A DNA stretch of 51,823 bases from JAYVJH01 sp043777595 (GCA_043777595.1 JAYWHT010000045.1:1-51823); one strand, 5' to 3'. Shown: positions 8,348-16,574, counted from the stretch's first letter. Notes: a model not told the origin generated them from the sequence alone. Numbers and translations: made by a program.

Positions 8348-8638
8348 ATGAGCGTACTGAAACGACCGATACTAACCGAGAAAGCAACAGACCTAAGCAA
8401 GTTGGGTAAATATGTGTTTGAGGTTGAAAAAACTGCCAACAAAATTGAGGTGGCAAAAGCGATTGAGAAAATGTACGGTGTAACCGTGGACAGTGTGAAT
8501 ACTATCCGCTCAATAGGTAAGAAAAAAACTAGAACGTCGAAAGGCAAATACATCAGTGGTAAAACCTCAACTTTCAAAAAAGCTATCGTTACCCTCCAAA
8601 CAGGAGATGTGATTGATGTATATGGCGAAATTGCTTAG
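8348..8638 (+). CDS. rplW: Large-subunit ribosomal protein uL23
   Basis: uL23 sits at the tunnel exit and provides the docking site for trigger factor and the signal recognition particle. The 96-residue protein begins VLKRPILTEKAT, the conserved N terminus, and has KYVFEVEKTANKIEVAKAIEKMYGV and the basic loop GKKKTRTSKGKY. It is tightly coupled to rplD and separated by 42 bases from rplB. Confidence 0.96.
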   Translation: MSVLKRPILTEKATDLSKLGKYVFEVEKTANKIEVAKAIEKMYGVTVDSVNTIRSIGKKKTRTSKGKYISGKTSTFKKAIVTLQTGDVIDVYGEIA

Positions 8639-8680
8639 AAACCAAGTTGATAGAATAACACATTTTTGATTTAGAGAACA

Positions 8681-9505
8681 ATGGGAGTCATTAAATTAAA
8701 GCCAACAACACCAGGCCAACGCTTTCGTATGGCTCCGTCGTTTGAGGAGATTACAACTAACAAGCCAGAAAAAAGCCTGTTAGAACCAATCCGAAGAACT
8801 GGTGGTCGTAACAACCAAGGCCGTCGGACAGCTCGCTACATCGGTGGCGGACATAAGCGTATGTACCGAGTTATTGACTTCAAACGCAATAAAATAGACA
8901 TATCAGCAACAGTGCTGAGCGTTGAGTACGACCCAAACCGTTCAGCTCGCATTGCATTAGTTCAATATGATGATGGCGAAAAACGATATATCATATCACC
9001 GCAAGGTTTGAAAGTGGGTGCGGTAATTGTATCAGGAACAAGTGTAGCACCAGAGGTCGGTAACACACTACCCCTTGGCGCAATGCCAATCGGTACAATA
9101 GTCCATAATATTGAGATAACGCCAGGCAAAGGCGGTCAGATGACGAGGAGTGCGGGAACTTATGCTCAGTTGGTGGCACGAGAAGGTAAATACGCAGTCT
9201 TGAAAATGCCGTCTGGCGAGATGCGAATGGTACTTGCCAACTGTTTAGCGACAGTAGGTACTGTCTCAAACGGCGACCATATGAACGTTACATACGGAAA
9301 AGCAGGTCGCAAGCGCTGGTTAGGTATTCGCCCACGAGTTCGTGGTGTAGCCATGAATCCAGTCGATCACCCGATGGGTGGGGGCGAGGGTCGTGCGTCT
9401 GGTGGTCATCCACGTTCACGTAATGGTCTTTACGCAAAGGGTCAAAAAACCCGTTCACCAAAGAAGTATTCAAACCGTTTGATTGTAAACAAGCGTAAAA
9501 AATAA
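8681..9505 (+). CDS. rplB: Large-subunit ribosomal protein uL2
   Basis: uL2 is needed for subunit joining and peptidyl transfer. The 274-residue protein has the N-terminal GGRNNQGRRTARYIGGGHKR and the C-terminal NPVDHPMGGGEGRASGGHP, which carries the histidine implicated in peptidyl-transferase function in E. coli. It ends with the basic tail VNKRKK. The length and both halves are canonical. The start context is ACAATG without a Shine-Dalgarno sequence. Confidence 0.97.
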   Translation: MGVIKLKPTTPGQRFRMAPSFEEITTNKPEKSLLEPIRRTGGRNNQGRRTARYIGGGHKRMYRVIDFKRNKIDISATVLSVEYDPNRSARIALVQYDDGEKRYIISPQGLKVGAVIVSGTSVAPEVGNTLPLGAMPIGTIVHNIEITPGKGGQMTRSAGTYAQLVAREGKYAVLKMPSGEMRMVLANCLATVGTVSNGDHMNVTYGKAGRKRWLGIRPRVRGVAMNPVDHPMGGGEGRASGGHPRSRNGLYAKGQKTRSPKKYSNRLIVNKRKK

Positions 9506-9512
9506 GTAACAG

Positions 9513-9794
9513 ATGGGACGTTCAATTAAAAAAGGGCCTTATATTGATTATCGAGTTGAGGCAAAAATCGAGGTAGTAAATCAGTCTGGTAAAAAGTCTG
9601 TTATCAAAACCTGGTCACGCCGTAGTACTATTTCGCCCGACTTTATCGGTCACACATTTGCGGTACACAACGGGAATAAATTCATACCTGTATTTGTAAC
9701 TGATAACATGGTTGGGCATAAGTTAGGTGAGTTTTCGCCAACACGTAACTTCAGAGGTCACGTGGATAAAAATAAAAAAGACAAAAAGCGTTAA
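9513..9794 (+). CDS. rpsS: Small-subunit ribosomal protein uS19
   Basis: uS19 lies in the head of the small subunit and contacts the A-site region with uS13. The 93 residues begin MGRSIKKGPYID and include the family motif WSRRSTISPDFIGHTFAVHNG and HKLGEFSPTRNFRGH. It follows rplB after 7 bases, and a 57-base spacer leads to rplV. Confidence 0.97.
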   Translation: MGRSIKKGPYIDYRVEAKIEVVNQSGKKSVIKTWSRRSTISPDFIGHTFAVHNGNKFIPVFVTDNMVGHKLGEFSPTRNFRGHVDKNKKDKKR

Positions 9795-9851
9795 AAATAG
9801 CTATCAAGCCATGGTGTCAAAACCACAGTCATCAATTAGCGACAAATAAAA

Positions 9852-10214
9852 ATGGAAGCAAGAGCAATACTCAGAAATGTACCAACTTCACCACGTAAAA
9901 TGCGGTTAGTAGCCGATATGATTCGTGGCCAAATGGTGAGCCGTGCGCTGGCAGTCTTACAATATCAACCACAAGGTGCAGCACCAACTTTAAAGAAAGT
10001 TTTGCTATCGGCAGTTGCTAATTGGCAGGAAAAAAACCCGGAAGCCAAAATTGAAGAAGCAGATTTGTTTGTAAAGACAATATTTGTAGATGGCGGTGCT
10101 ATGATGAAGCGTTTGAGACCCGCACCTCAAGGTCGTGCGCACAGAATCCGTAAGCGTTCAAATCACATAACCATTGTGATTGACGATGTAACAAAAGTAA
10201 TAGAAGAAGCATAA
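9852..10214 (+). CDS. rplV: Large-subunit ribosomal protein uL22
   Basis: uL22 reaches into the peptide exit tunnel with a beta-hairpin, and mutations there confer macrolide resistance. The 120-residue protein starts MEARAILRNVPTSPRKMRLV and has the hairpin region FVDGGAMMKRLRPAPQGRAHRIRKR. This hairpin looks complete, without the deletions known from resistant strains. rpsC follows after 12 bases. Confidence 0.96.
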   Translation: MEARAILRNVPTSPRKMRLVADMIRGQMVSRALAVLQYQPQGAAPTLKKVLLSAVANWQEKNPEAKIEEADLFVKTIFVDGGAMMKRLRPAPQGRAHRIRKRSNHITIVIDDVTKVIEEA

Positions 10215-10226
10215 ATCTAAAAACGA

Positions 10227-11123
10227 ATGGGACAGAAAGTAAATCCAATAGGCTTACGCCTCGGCATAATACGGGGATGGGAATCGAACTGGTATGGTGG
10301 TAAGGAATTTGCCGACAAGCTCATCGAAGACGAAAAAATTCGTCAGTATATAATGAATCGTGCCGTTCGTAGTTTCAAAAGAGGCGAGGCCAAGACATTA
10401 GGTAAAAACGGTGCTATTGCAAGAATAATCATCGAGCGTACATTGAAGAGAATAACTCTTACATTGCACACAGCACGACCAGGCGTGGTAATTGGACAAA
10501 AAGGTGGTGAGGTAGATATGATTCGTGAAGAATTGAAAAAAGTTACTGGCAAAGATATTCAAATAAACATCTACGAAATCAAGCGTCCAGAAGTCGATGC
10601 AAAATTAGTAGGCGAAGCAGTAGCTCAACAGTTAGAAGCCCGTATATCTTATCGTCGTGCTATGAAGCAAGCCATTGCAAGTGCCGTCAGGGTCGGAGCG
10701 CAAGGAATTAAGATACGTGTTTCTGGACGCTTGGGCGGGGCCGAAATGGCTCGAACTGAGGAGTATAAAGAAGGCCGTGTGCCATTGCATACAATACGCG
10801 CCGAAATAGACTATGCCATCTCAGAAGCCCTTACCGTTTACGGGAAAATTGGTATCAAAGTTTGGGTATTCAAGGGTGAGGTCTTCGGAAAGCGTGATTT
10901 ATCACCAGCAACTGGTGGTGGCCAGCAAAGTGAGCAACGCAGTGCTAACGAAAGAGGTGGAGACCGTCGCCGTGAAAGCGGTGGAGATAGAAATGACCGC
11001 GGTAGTGATGCAAACGGTGATCGCCGTAGGGGCAATAATAATAATAACAGCCGTGGTAACAATTCTGGTGGTGGCAACAATCGTGGAAGTGGACCAAGTG
11101 CGGGCGGTAGTCGTCGTAAATAA
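10227..11123 (+). CDS. rpsC: Small-subunit ribosomal protein uS3 with long low-complexity tail
   Basis: uS3 forms the mRNA entry site with uS4 and uS5. The core (about 1-228) is canonical: MGQKVNPIGLRLGIIRGWES, the KH segment with VVIGQKGGEVD, and GRLGGAEMARTE. The protein is 298 residues, about 65-70 longer than the E. coli form. The extra C terminus is built almost only from Gly, Arg, Asn, Ser, Asp and Gln, with runs such as NNNNNS and repeated RGG-like pairs. Such a tail is probably disordered and RNA-binding. It should lie at the solvent side near the mRNA channel, a placement inferred from the fold. Confidence 0.96.
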   Translation: MGQKVNPIGLRLGIIRGWESNWYGGKEFADKLIEDEKIRQYIMNRAVRSFKRGEAKTLGKNGAIARIIIERTLKRITLTLHTARPGVVIGQKGGEVDMIREELKKVTGKDIQINIYEIKRPEVDAKLVGEAVAQQLEARISYRRAMKQAIASAVRVGAQGIKIRVSGRLGGAEMARTEEYKEGRVPLHTIRAEIDYAISEALTVYGKIGIKVWVFKGEVFGKRDLSPATGGGQQSEQRSANERGGDRRRESGGDRNDRGSDANGDRRRGNNNNNSRGNNSGGGNNRGSGPSAGGSRRK

Positions 11124-11170
11124 TTTTAAAAGCAACGAGTTGAGTAAACTCTGACAAATATTGTAGAACC

Positions 11171-11602
11171 ATGTTACAACCGAAAAGAACTAAATTTCGT
11201 AAACAGCAAAAAGGCAAGGGGTCGGAACGAGGGATCGCAATGAGAGGTCATCAAATAGCCTTCGGAACATTCGCAATCAAATCGGTAGAGTCTGGTTGGA
11301 TCACTGCTCGCCAGATAGAAGCAGCCCGTATCTCCGTTACTCGTGCCATGAAGCGTGAAGGCCAAGTCTGGATACGTGTTTTCCCAGACAAGCCTATTAC
11401 CAAGAAGCCGCTTGAAGTTCGTATGGGAAAAGGCAAAGGCGCACCAGAATACTGGGTGGCACCAATAAAAGCTGGCACCATACTGTTCGAAGCTGAAGGT
11501 GTATCACTTGATCTTGCAAATGAAGCCCTAAGACTGGCTGCCCAAAAGTTACCTGTCAAGACAAGGTTTGTTGTTAGGAGAGATTATCAAGAAAGTGAAT
11601 AG
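11171..11602 (+). CDS. rplP: Large-subunit ribosomal protein uL16
   Basis: uL16 contacts the A-site tRNA elbow and is a late assembly protein. The 143 residues begin MLQPKRTKFRKQQKGK and include RGHQIAFGTFAI, WIRVFPDKPITKKPLEVRMGKGKGAPEYWVAPIKAG. The arginine that is hydroxylated in E. coli lies in this last segment in related proteins. A 68-base spacer with two small hairpins (CTATC/GATAG and GCTG/CAGC) follows before rpmC. Confidence 0.96.
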   Translation: MLQPKRTKFRKQQKGKGSERGIAMRGHQIAFGTFAIKSVESGWITARQIEAARISVTRAMKREGQVWIRVFPDKPITKKPLEVRMGKGKGAPEYWVAPIKAGTILFEAEGVSLDLANEALRLAAQKLPVKTRFVVRRDYQESE

Positions 11603-11670
11603 ATTTCTATCATAACGATAGCTGGGCGCATTCAGCATTTAGATAGATAAATCAAAACTACCAGAATACA

Positions 11671-11868
11671 ATGAAAAACAAAGAAATTAAGGAGTTATCA
11701 TCAGAGCAGATACAGACAGGTATTAAAGAAGAGCAGAACCGGTTGCTTAGGCTAAAATTCGCCCACGCTGTTTCACCAATAGAAAATCCAATGAGAATAC
11801 GCAACAGTCGCAGACTGATAGCAAGGCTCATGACAGAGCTTACGGTAAAGCTTAGGGTAGCGCAGTAA
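11671..11868 (+). CDS. rpmC: Large-subunit ribosomal protein uL29
   Basis: uL29 is a small helical protein near the tunnel exit, next to uL23. The 65 residues show the two-helix pattern with KNKEIKELSSEQIQ at the start and a central LLRLKFAHAVSPIENPMRIRNSRRLIARLMTEL, matching the family. The position between rplP and rpsQ is canonical. Confidence 0.95.
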   Translation: MKNKEIKELSSEQIQTGIKEEQNRLLRLKFAHAVSPIENPMRIRNSRRLIARLMTELTVKLRVAQ

Positions 11869-11927
11869 ATATAATACACTGGTTTAACAAAATATTGATT
11901 TAATAAAATCATTGTCAAATAAATAAA

Positions 11928-12206
11928 ATGGAGGCATTAGCACAAACACCAGAACACAGAAACCTACGGAAAGTTAGAGTAGGTCGAGTAGTAAGCAACA
12001 AGATGGAGAAATCTTGTGTGGTAGCAGTAGAGCGTAAAGTTATGCACCCCAAATATGGAAAGTTTATGAAAAAAACTTCCAAGTTAATGGTACACGACGA
12101 AACTAACCAAACTGGAATTGGTGATACCGTTCGTGTTATGGAAACGCGGCCTCTAAGTAAGTTAAAACGCTGGAGATTAGTAGAAATTATCGAAAAAGCT
12201 AAATAA
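11928..12206 (+). CDS. rpsQ: Small-subunit ribosomal protein uS17
   Basis: uS17 is a primary 16S-binding protein with an OB fold. The 92 residues contain RKVRVGRVVSNKMEKSCVVAVERKVMHPKYGKFMKK and GDTVRVMETRPLSKLKRWRLVEI, both family hallmarks. The stop lies 2 bases before the rplN start, so the two genes are probably coupled. Confidence 0.96.
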   Translation: MEALAQTPEHRNLRKVRVGRVVSNKMEKSCVVAVERKVMHPKYGKFMKKTSKLMVHDETNQTGIGDTVRVMETRPLSKLKRWRLVEIIEKAK

Positions 12207-12208
12207 TA

Positions 12209-12577
12209 ATGGTACAACAAGAATCAAGGCTCGGGGTTGCCGATAATAGTGGCGCACGCGAGGTACTCGTAATCCGTGTACTGGGTGGCACTGGCAAGAG
12301 GTACGCAAGTATAGGTGATAAAGTAGTGGTGAGTATAAAGCAAGCCATTCCCGCAAGTAATATTAAAAAAGGATCAGTCTCGAAAGCGGTTGTAGTGCGA
12401 ACAAAGAAAGAAATAAGGCGCAGAGACGGCTCTTACATAAGGTTTGAAGACAACGCCGTCGTACTGCTCAACGCTCAAGACGAGCCACGCGGCACGCGTA
12501 TATTTGGTCCTGTTGCAAGAGAATTACGAGAGAAAAATTTTATGAAAATTGTATCATTAGCACCCGAGGTACTGTAA
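12209..12577 (+). CDS. rplN: Large-subunit ribosomal protein uL14
   Basis: uL14 forms intersubunit bridges with 16S rRNA and is the docking site of the silencing factor RsfS. The 122 residues start MVQQESRLGVADNSGAREVLVI and continue with GDKVVVSIKQAIPASNIKKGSVSKAVVVRTKKE and end in LAPEVL, as in other bacteria. It starts the segment called the spc operon in E. coli; no separate promoter was recognised here. Confidence 0.97.
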   Translation: MVQQESRLGVADNSGAREVLVIRVLGGTGKRYASIGDKVVVSIKQAIPASNIKKGSVSKAVVVRTKKEIRRRDGSYIRFEDNAVVLLNAQDEPRGTRIFGPVARELREKNFMKIVSLAPEVL

Positions 12578-12639
12578 AAATACACATCAGTACATTCATA
12601 TTACTATATCAAATTTGAATGACTAATTTTTAAGATAAG

Positions 12640-12984
12640 ATGAAAAGAAAGTCAAATACAAAATTCCACGTTCGTGGTGGTGATAACGTCAAAGTTATTG
12701 CAGGAAACGCCAAAGGTCAGTCTGGAAAAATAGTTCAGATGTTGATAGAAAAAGAGCGAGCTATCGTAGAGGGTGTAAACCTGATTACCAAGCATGTTAA
12801 ACCTTCAGCAAATCAACCACAAGGTGAATTGAAGAAAATAGAAGGGTCTATACATTTAAGTAACCTAATGCTAATCGATCCTGCTACTGGTAAAACTACT
12901 CGTACTGGTAGAAAGTTAAATGACAAAGGTAAACTTCAACGCTTCTCAAAGGAAACTGGTGCTTTTATATTAGAGGTAAAATAG
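12640..12984 (+). CDS. rplX: Large-subunit ribosomal protein uL24
   Basis: uL24 is an assembly initiator protein with a KOW motif. The KOW segment is visible as GDNVKVIAGNAKGQSGKIVQM. This is followed by VEGVNLITKHVKPSANQPQGE and LIDPATGKTTRTGRK. The 114 residues are typical for Bacteroidota forms. The separation from rplE is 86 bases. Confidence 0.96.
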   Translation: MKRKSNTKFHVRGGDNVKVIAGNAKGQSGKIVQMLIEKERAIVEGVNLITKHVKPSANQPQGELKKIEGSIHLSNLMLIDPATGKTTRTGRKLNDKGKLQRFSKETGAFILEVK

Positions 12985-13070
12985 ACATTCTATTCTTGAT
13001 ATTCAAATTAAATTGATATCAAACAAACGAACTTTGATTGGGTCGGAAATCCAAAAAAATAAAAAGTAAA

Positions 13071-13619
13071 ATGGCAAGATTAAAAGTAAAATATTATACT
13101 GAAATTATCCCTGAACTCAAAGATAAGTTTCAATACAAGTCTATAATGCAAGTACCGCGCTTGACAAAAATTGTAATCAACAAGGGTATGGGCGGTGCTG
13201 TTGCAGATAAGAAACTGGTCGATATTGGTATAGAAGAATTAACCATAATTTCAGGGCAGAAAGCAGTAGCCACTATTTCTAAGAAAGCAATATCAAACTT
13301 TAAATTGAGAGAAGACATGCCAATTGGAGCTAAGGTAACTTTAAGGGGCGATAAGATGTATGAATTTTTAGACCGCTTCACATCTATTGCTTTACCAAGG
13401 GTACGTGATTTCAAAGGTATTAGCGATAAAGGCTTTGATGGTCGTGGTAATTACACCTGCGGTATAAAAGAGCAAATAATATTTCCAGAAATACAAATTG
13501 ATAAGATAAATAAAATATCTGGAATGGATATATCGTTTGTTACAACGGCAAAAACCGATGAAGAGAGTTACGAGTTACTCAAGTCATTAGGAATGCCATT
13601 CGCCAACTCAAAAAAATAG
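13071..13619 (+). CDS. rplE: Large-subunit ribosomal protein uL5
   Basis: uL5 binds 5S rRNA and contacts the P-site tRNA. I chose the ATG at 13071 (MARLKVKYYTEIIPELKD), which gives 182 residues. A longer frame from a TTG at 13038 adds 11 lysine-rich residues not typical of the family. Family segments are VPRLTKIVINKGMG, GQKAVATISKKAISNFKLREDMPIG and RDFKGISDKGFDGRGNYT. Confidence 0.96.
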   Translation: MARLKVKYYTEIIPELKDKFQYKSIMQVPRLTKIVINKGMGGAVADKKLVDIGIEELTIISGQKAVATISKKAISNFKLREDMPIGAKVTLRGDKMYEFLDRFTSIALPRVRDFKGISDKGFDGRGNYTCGIKEQIIFPEIQIDKINKISGMDISFVTTAKTDEESYELLKSLGMPFANSKK

Positions 13620-13645
13620 CATTACGTTAATAACGCAATAAAAAA

Positions 13646-13915
13646 ATGGCAAAAGAATCCGCAAAAGTAAGAGAGTTAAAAAGACAAAAGATGGTAGCTA
13701 AGTATGCTCCAAAGCGTGCTGCGCTGAAAGAAGCAGGCGATTACGCTGCCCTAGATAAGCTACCAAAGAATGCTTCACCCGTGCGGCTACACAATCGGTG
13801 TCGCCTGACAGGACGGCCTCGTGGATACATGCGAAAGTTTGGTATATGCCGTGTTGTGTTCAGAGAAATGGCATCAAATGGAAAAATTCCAGGTGTAACC
13901 AAATCAAGTTGGTAA
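13646..13915 (+). CDS. rpsN: Small-subunit ribosomal protein uS14, zinc-free form
   Basis: This is an 89-residue uS14 of the longer type that lacks the CxxC-x(n)-CxxC zinc ribbon. Only two cysteines are present, in NRCRLTGRPRGYMRKFGICR, where the zinc form would carry four. It begins MAKESAKVRELKRQKM. It supports 16S folding in the head of the small subunit. A promoter and hairpin lie between this gene and rpsH. Confidence 0.95.
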   Translation: MAKESAKVRELKRQKMVAKYAPKRAALKEAGDYAALDKLPKNASPVRLHNRCRLTGRPRGYMRKFGICRVVFREMASNGKIPGVTKSSW

Positions 13916-13924
13916 AAAATTACT

Positions 13925-13954
13925 TTTGTTTGATAAGATAAGTTCGTAACTTTG
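13925..13954 (+). promoter_or_regulatory. Internal promoter upstream of rpsH
   Basis: TTTG (13925-13928), 18 bases, then TAACTTTG (13947-13954), a perfect -7 box. This gives an internal start for the rpsH-to-rplQ part of the cluster. Confidence 0.6.
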
Positions 13955-13974
13955 CCTCCCTTCACTGAGGAGGC
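13954..13974 (+). promoter_or_regulatory. Small GC-rich hairpin in the rpsH leader
   Basis: GCCTCC (13954-13959) pairs with GGAGGC (13969-13974) across a 9-base loop, right at the predicted start of the internal transcript and 18 bases before the rpsH ATG. GAGGAGG in its 3' arm resembles a Shine-Dalgarno sequence, which this organism otherwise does not use. A regulatory role is conjecture. Confidence 0.4.
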
Positions 13975-13992
13975 AGCAAATTAGGAAATAAT

Positions 13993-14391
13993 ATGTTAAC
14001 TGATCCGATAGCAGATTATCTGACAAGACTCAGAAACGCAATCAAGGCAAAACACCGGATTGTAGAAATACCTGCATCTAATATAAAAAAAGAAATCACT
14101 AAGGTGCTTTTTGATAAAGGCTACATTCAAAGCTATAAATTCGAAGAAGCAGGGCCGCAGGGGAGTATAAAAATTGCCTTGAAGTATAATCCTGTTTCTC
14201 GACAGTCCGCAATCGTGGACTTGCAACGAGTGAGTAAACCAGGTCTGCGCAAATATGCTGGTAGTACTGAAATACCTCGCATACTCAACGGTTTAGGAAT
14301 CGCTATCGTATCTACTTCCAAAGGTGTAATGACAGATAAAGAAGCCCGCGTACTAAACGTTGGTGGTGAAGTTCTGTGCTACGTTTATTAA
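13993..14391 (+). CDS. rpsH: Small-subunit ribosomal protein uS8
   Basis: uS8 is a central-domain 16S-binding protein and the autoregulator of the spc operon in E. coli. The 132 residues begin MLTDPIADYLTRLRNAIKAKH and contain the conserved C-terminal GLGIAIVSTSKGVMTDKEA followed by GGEVLCYVY. The gene has its own candidate promoter and hairpin leader, which would suit autoregulation, although no uS8-binding site was identified. Confidence 0.97.
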   Translation: MLTDPIADYLTRLRNAIKAKHRIVEIPASNIKKEITKVLFDKGYIQSYKFEEAGPQGSIKIALKYNPVSRQSAIVDLQRVSKPGLRKYAGSTEIPRILNGLGIAIVSTSKGVMTDKEARVLNVGGEVLCYVY

Positions 14392-14409
14392 ATAATTACT
14401 AAGAAATAT

Positions 14410-14967
14410 ATGTCACGCATAGGAAAGAAATTAGTAGAGTTACCCGCAAATGTATCTGTGTCCGTCTCTGAGGACAATAAGGTTACAGTCAAAGGCCCTA
14501 TGGGAGTGCTTGAGAGAAACATAGATCCTGATATCAAAGTCGAAATCGATGGAACGCTGCTCCAAGTTGTACGCCCCACTGAGCAAAAACGCCACAAGGC
14601 AATGCATGGCTTGTACCGTTCGCTGATAAGCAATATGGTAACCGGTGTGAGTGAGGGATATAAAATAAACTTGGAAATAGTCGGTGTAGGTTACAAAGCA
14701 GTTGCAACAAATAATGTGTTGGAGTTAAGCTTGGGATATTCGCATGGTATATTAATGGCAATACCTGCTGAGTTGAAGATAACCGCTACTATGGAAAAAG
14801 GTCAAAACCCAAAAGTTTTTCTTGAAGGCATAGACAAAGAACTTATTGGACAAGTTGCAGCAAAAATACGTTCACTTCGCAAAGTAGAGCCTTACAAAGG
14901 CAAGGGCATAAGATTTGTGGGTGAACAAGTAAGGCGCAAAGCTGGTAAGGCGGCCGCCAAGAAATAA
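14410..14967 (+). CDS. rplF: Large-subunit ribosomal protein uL6
   Basis: uL6 lies near the sarcin-ricin loop and the factor-binding centre. The 185-residue protein begins MSRIGKKLVELPANVSVSVS and shows the duplicated fold, with GVSEGYKINLEIVGVGYKA and the C-terminal signature EPYKGKGIRFVGEQVRRKAGKAAAKK. Spacing to rpsH is 18 bases. Confidence 0.97.
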   Translation: MSRIGKKLVELPANVSVSVSEDNKVTVKGPMGVLERNIDPDIKVEIDGTLLQVVRPTEQKRHKAMHGLYRSLISNMVTGVSEGYKINLEIVGVGYKAVATNNVLELSLGYSHGILMAIPAELKITATMEKGQNPKVFLEGIDKELIGQVAAKIRSLRKVEPYKGKGIRFVGEQVRRKAGKAAAKK

Positions 14968-14994
14968 TTTATAGTTGAAAAATTGACACAAAAA

Positions 14995-15348
14995 ATGGTA
15001 TCAACAAAAAGTGATAGAAGACAACGTATAAAGTATCGCATCCGTAAACGACTCTCGGGTACACAAGATAGACCGCGTCTTTCAGTGTTCCGTTCAAATA
15101 CACGTGTGTATGCTCAAATTATTGATGATATCAAAGGTCAGACCTTGGTCTCATACAGTACTCACGATTTGGATGGTGGCCAAAAAGTGACATCAGTAGA
15201 ATCTGCCAAGCAAATTGGTATAAAACTGGCTGAGAAGGCCATTGCCGCTGGTATATCTTCGGTCGTGTTCGATCGTAGCGGTTATTTGTATCACGGAAAA
15301 GTAAAGGCATTAGCAGATGGTGCTCGTGAGGGTGGACTTAAATTTTAA
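14995..15348 (+). CDS. rplR: Large-subunit ribosomal protein uL18
   Basis: uL18 brings 5S rRNA into the large subunit with uL5. I chose the ATG at 14995 (MVSTKSDRRQRIKYRIRKRL), giving 117 residues; the frame opens at a TTG four codons earlier. Family features include GTQDRPRLSVFRSN, YAQIIDD and the C-terminal FDRSGYLYHGKVKALADGAREGGLKF. Confidence 0.96.
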   Translation: MVSTKSDRRQRIKYRIRKRLSGTQDRPRLSVFRSNTRVYAQIIDDIKGQTLVSYSTHDLDGGQKVTSVESAKQIGIKLAEKAIAAGISSVVFDRSGYLYHGKVKALADGAREGGLKF

Positions 15349-15354
15349 CAAGAT

Positions 15355-15867
15355 ATGAATAGCAACAATCCCGCAAAGGTAAGCGAAAGCGAATTGAAGG
15401 AACGAGTAGTAGCCATAAACCGCGTCGCCAAGGTAGTGAAAGGTGGCCGCCGTTTCAGTTTCTCAGCCATTGTCGTTGTCGGCGATGGCGCTGGTGTAGT
15501 TGGATATGGTTTGGGAAAGGCAAATGAAGTAACTGATGCAATCGCAAAGGGTATAGAAGATGCAAAAAAAAATCTATTTAAAGTGCCAATAATAAAAGGT
15601 ACTGTTCCTCATGAGATGGAGGGAAAGTACAGTGGGGGGTTAGTTTTTATTAAACCTGCTGCACCAGGCACTGGCGTAATTGCTGGTGGTGCAATGCGTG
15701 CAGTACTCGAAGCAGCGGGTGTACATGATGTACTCGCAAAGTCAAAGGGGTCTTCAAACCCACACAATGTTGTGAAGGCTACAGTAGATGCGCTGCTTAA
15801 AATGCGTGCACCCCACCAGGTGGCGTTTCAGCGAGGAATCAAATTAGCCAAAGTATTCAACGGATAG
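15355..15867 (+). CDS. rpsE: Small-subunit ribosomal protein uS5
   Basis: uS5 supports decoding accuracy and mRNA unwinding with uS3 and uS4. The 170 residues contain ERVVAINRVAKVVKGGRRFSF, GYGLGKANEVTDAIAKGIEDAKKN and GTGVIAGGAMRAVLEAAGVHDVLAKSKGSSNPHNVVKAT. The gene begins 6 bases after rplR. The loop where spectinomycin resistance arises (VKGGRRF) looks wild type. Confidence 0.97.
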   Translation: MNSNNPAKVSESELKERVVAINRVAKVVKGGRRFSFSAIVVVGDGAGVVGYGLGKANEVTDAIAKGIEDAKKNLFKVPIIKGTVPHEMEGKYSGGLVFIKPAAPGTGVIAGGAMRAVLEAAGVHDVLAKSKGSSNPHNVVKATVDALLKMRAPHQVAFQRGIKLAKVFNG

Positions 15868-15934
15868 TTCAAATATCCTTTGGGCGTTAAAATTAGTATT
15901 GCTGGCAATTAGGTTTTTTAAATTTTATATGACA

Positions 15935-16114
15935 ATGTCAAAAATAAAGGTTACCCAAGTCAAGAGTATGATTGATAGGCCTGAGGCTCAAAAGCGAACA
16001 CTCGCTGCTTTAGGTCTCGGCAAAATAGGTCGGAGTTCAGAAAAAGAAACGAATGGTGCTATAGATGGTATGATTCGTAAAGTATTACATTTGGTTAAAG
16101 TAGAAACAATATAA
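15935..16114 (+). CDS. rpmD: Large-subunit ribosomal protein uL30
   Basis: This is the short bacterial uL30 of 59 residues, MSKIKVTQVKSMIDRPEAQKR followed by TLAALGLGKIGRSSEKE. I chose the ATG at 15935; another ATG two codons upstream (15929) is possible and the open frame itself extends to a TTG at 15899 that adds a hydrophobic, atypical stretch. rplO follows after 13 bases. Confidence 0.94.
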   Translation: MSKIKVTQVKSMIDRPEAQKRTLAALGLGKIGRSSEKETNGAIDGMIRKVLHLVKVETI

Positions 16115-16127
16115 TTGCAAATAGCTT

Positions 16128-16574
16128 ATGAATCTTAGTTCACTAAAGCCAGCAGAAGGCTCAATTAAAGTAAAGAAACGCCTAGGTCGGGGACAAGGAT
16201 CTGGTATGGGTGGCACATCAACACGTGGCCATAAAGGCGCTCAGTCACGGTCTGGCTACAGTACAAAGCGTAGTTTTGAAGGCGGCCAGATGCCGTTGCA
16301 AAGACGAATCCCTAAATTCGGATTCAAAAACGTCAATCGTGTCGAATACAAGGCTATAAATCTAGATACCATCCAAGAACTGTTCGACAAAACGAGCTCA
16401 CCTGTCATCGACGTTGAGTTAATAGTTAAGAATGGAATGGCTGGAAAGAATGACTTAATAAAGCTATTAAACAGAGGTGAAATAAAAGTAGCTGTCGAAA
16501 TAAAAGTTCATGCAGCTTCAGCCTCAGCATCCGAGTCCGTAGAAAAAGTAGGTGGCAAAATTACAAAGATATAG
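16128..16574 (+). CDS. rplO: Large-subunit ribosomal protein uL15
   Basis: uL15 is a late-binding protein with a long basic N-terminal extension that threads into 23S rRNA: KVKKRLGRGQGSGMGGTSTRGHKGAQSRSGYSTKRSFEGGQMPL. The globular C terminus ends with KVGGKITKI. At 148 residues the length is normal. secY follows after 60 bases. Confidence 0.96.
   Translation: MNLSSLKPAEGSIKVKKRLGRGQGSGMGGTSTRGHKGAQSRSGYSTKRSFEGGQMPLQRRIPKFGFKNVNRVEYKAINLDTIQELFDKTSSPVIDVELIVKNGMAGKNDLIKLLNRGEIKVAVEIKVHAASASASESVEKVGGKITKI

Noticed and set aside
10813..11154. Open frames overlapping the rpsC tail on both strands
   Set aside because: They are made of simple repeats of Val, Ala, Thr or Leu, Pro, Arg and mirror the low-complexity tail; no family pattern.
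11603..11670. Two small stems between rplP and rpmC
   Set aside because: Stems of 4-5 bp are within chance expectation for a 68-base spacer.
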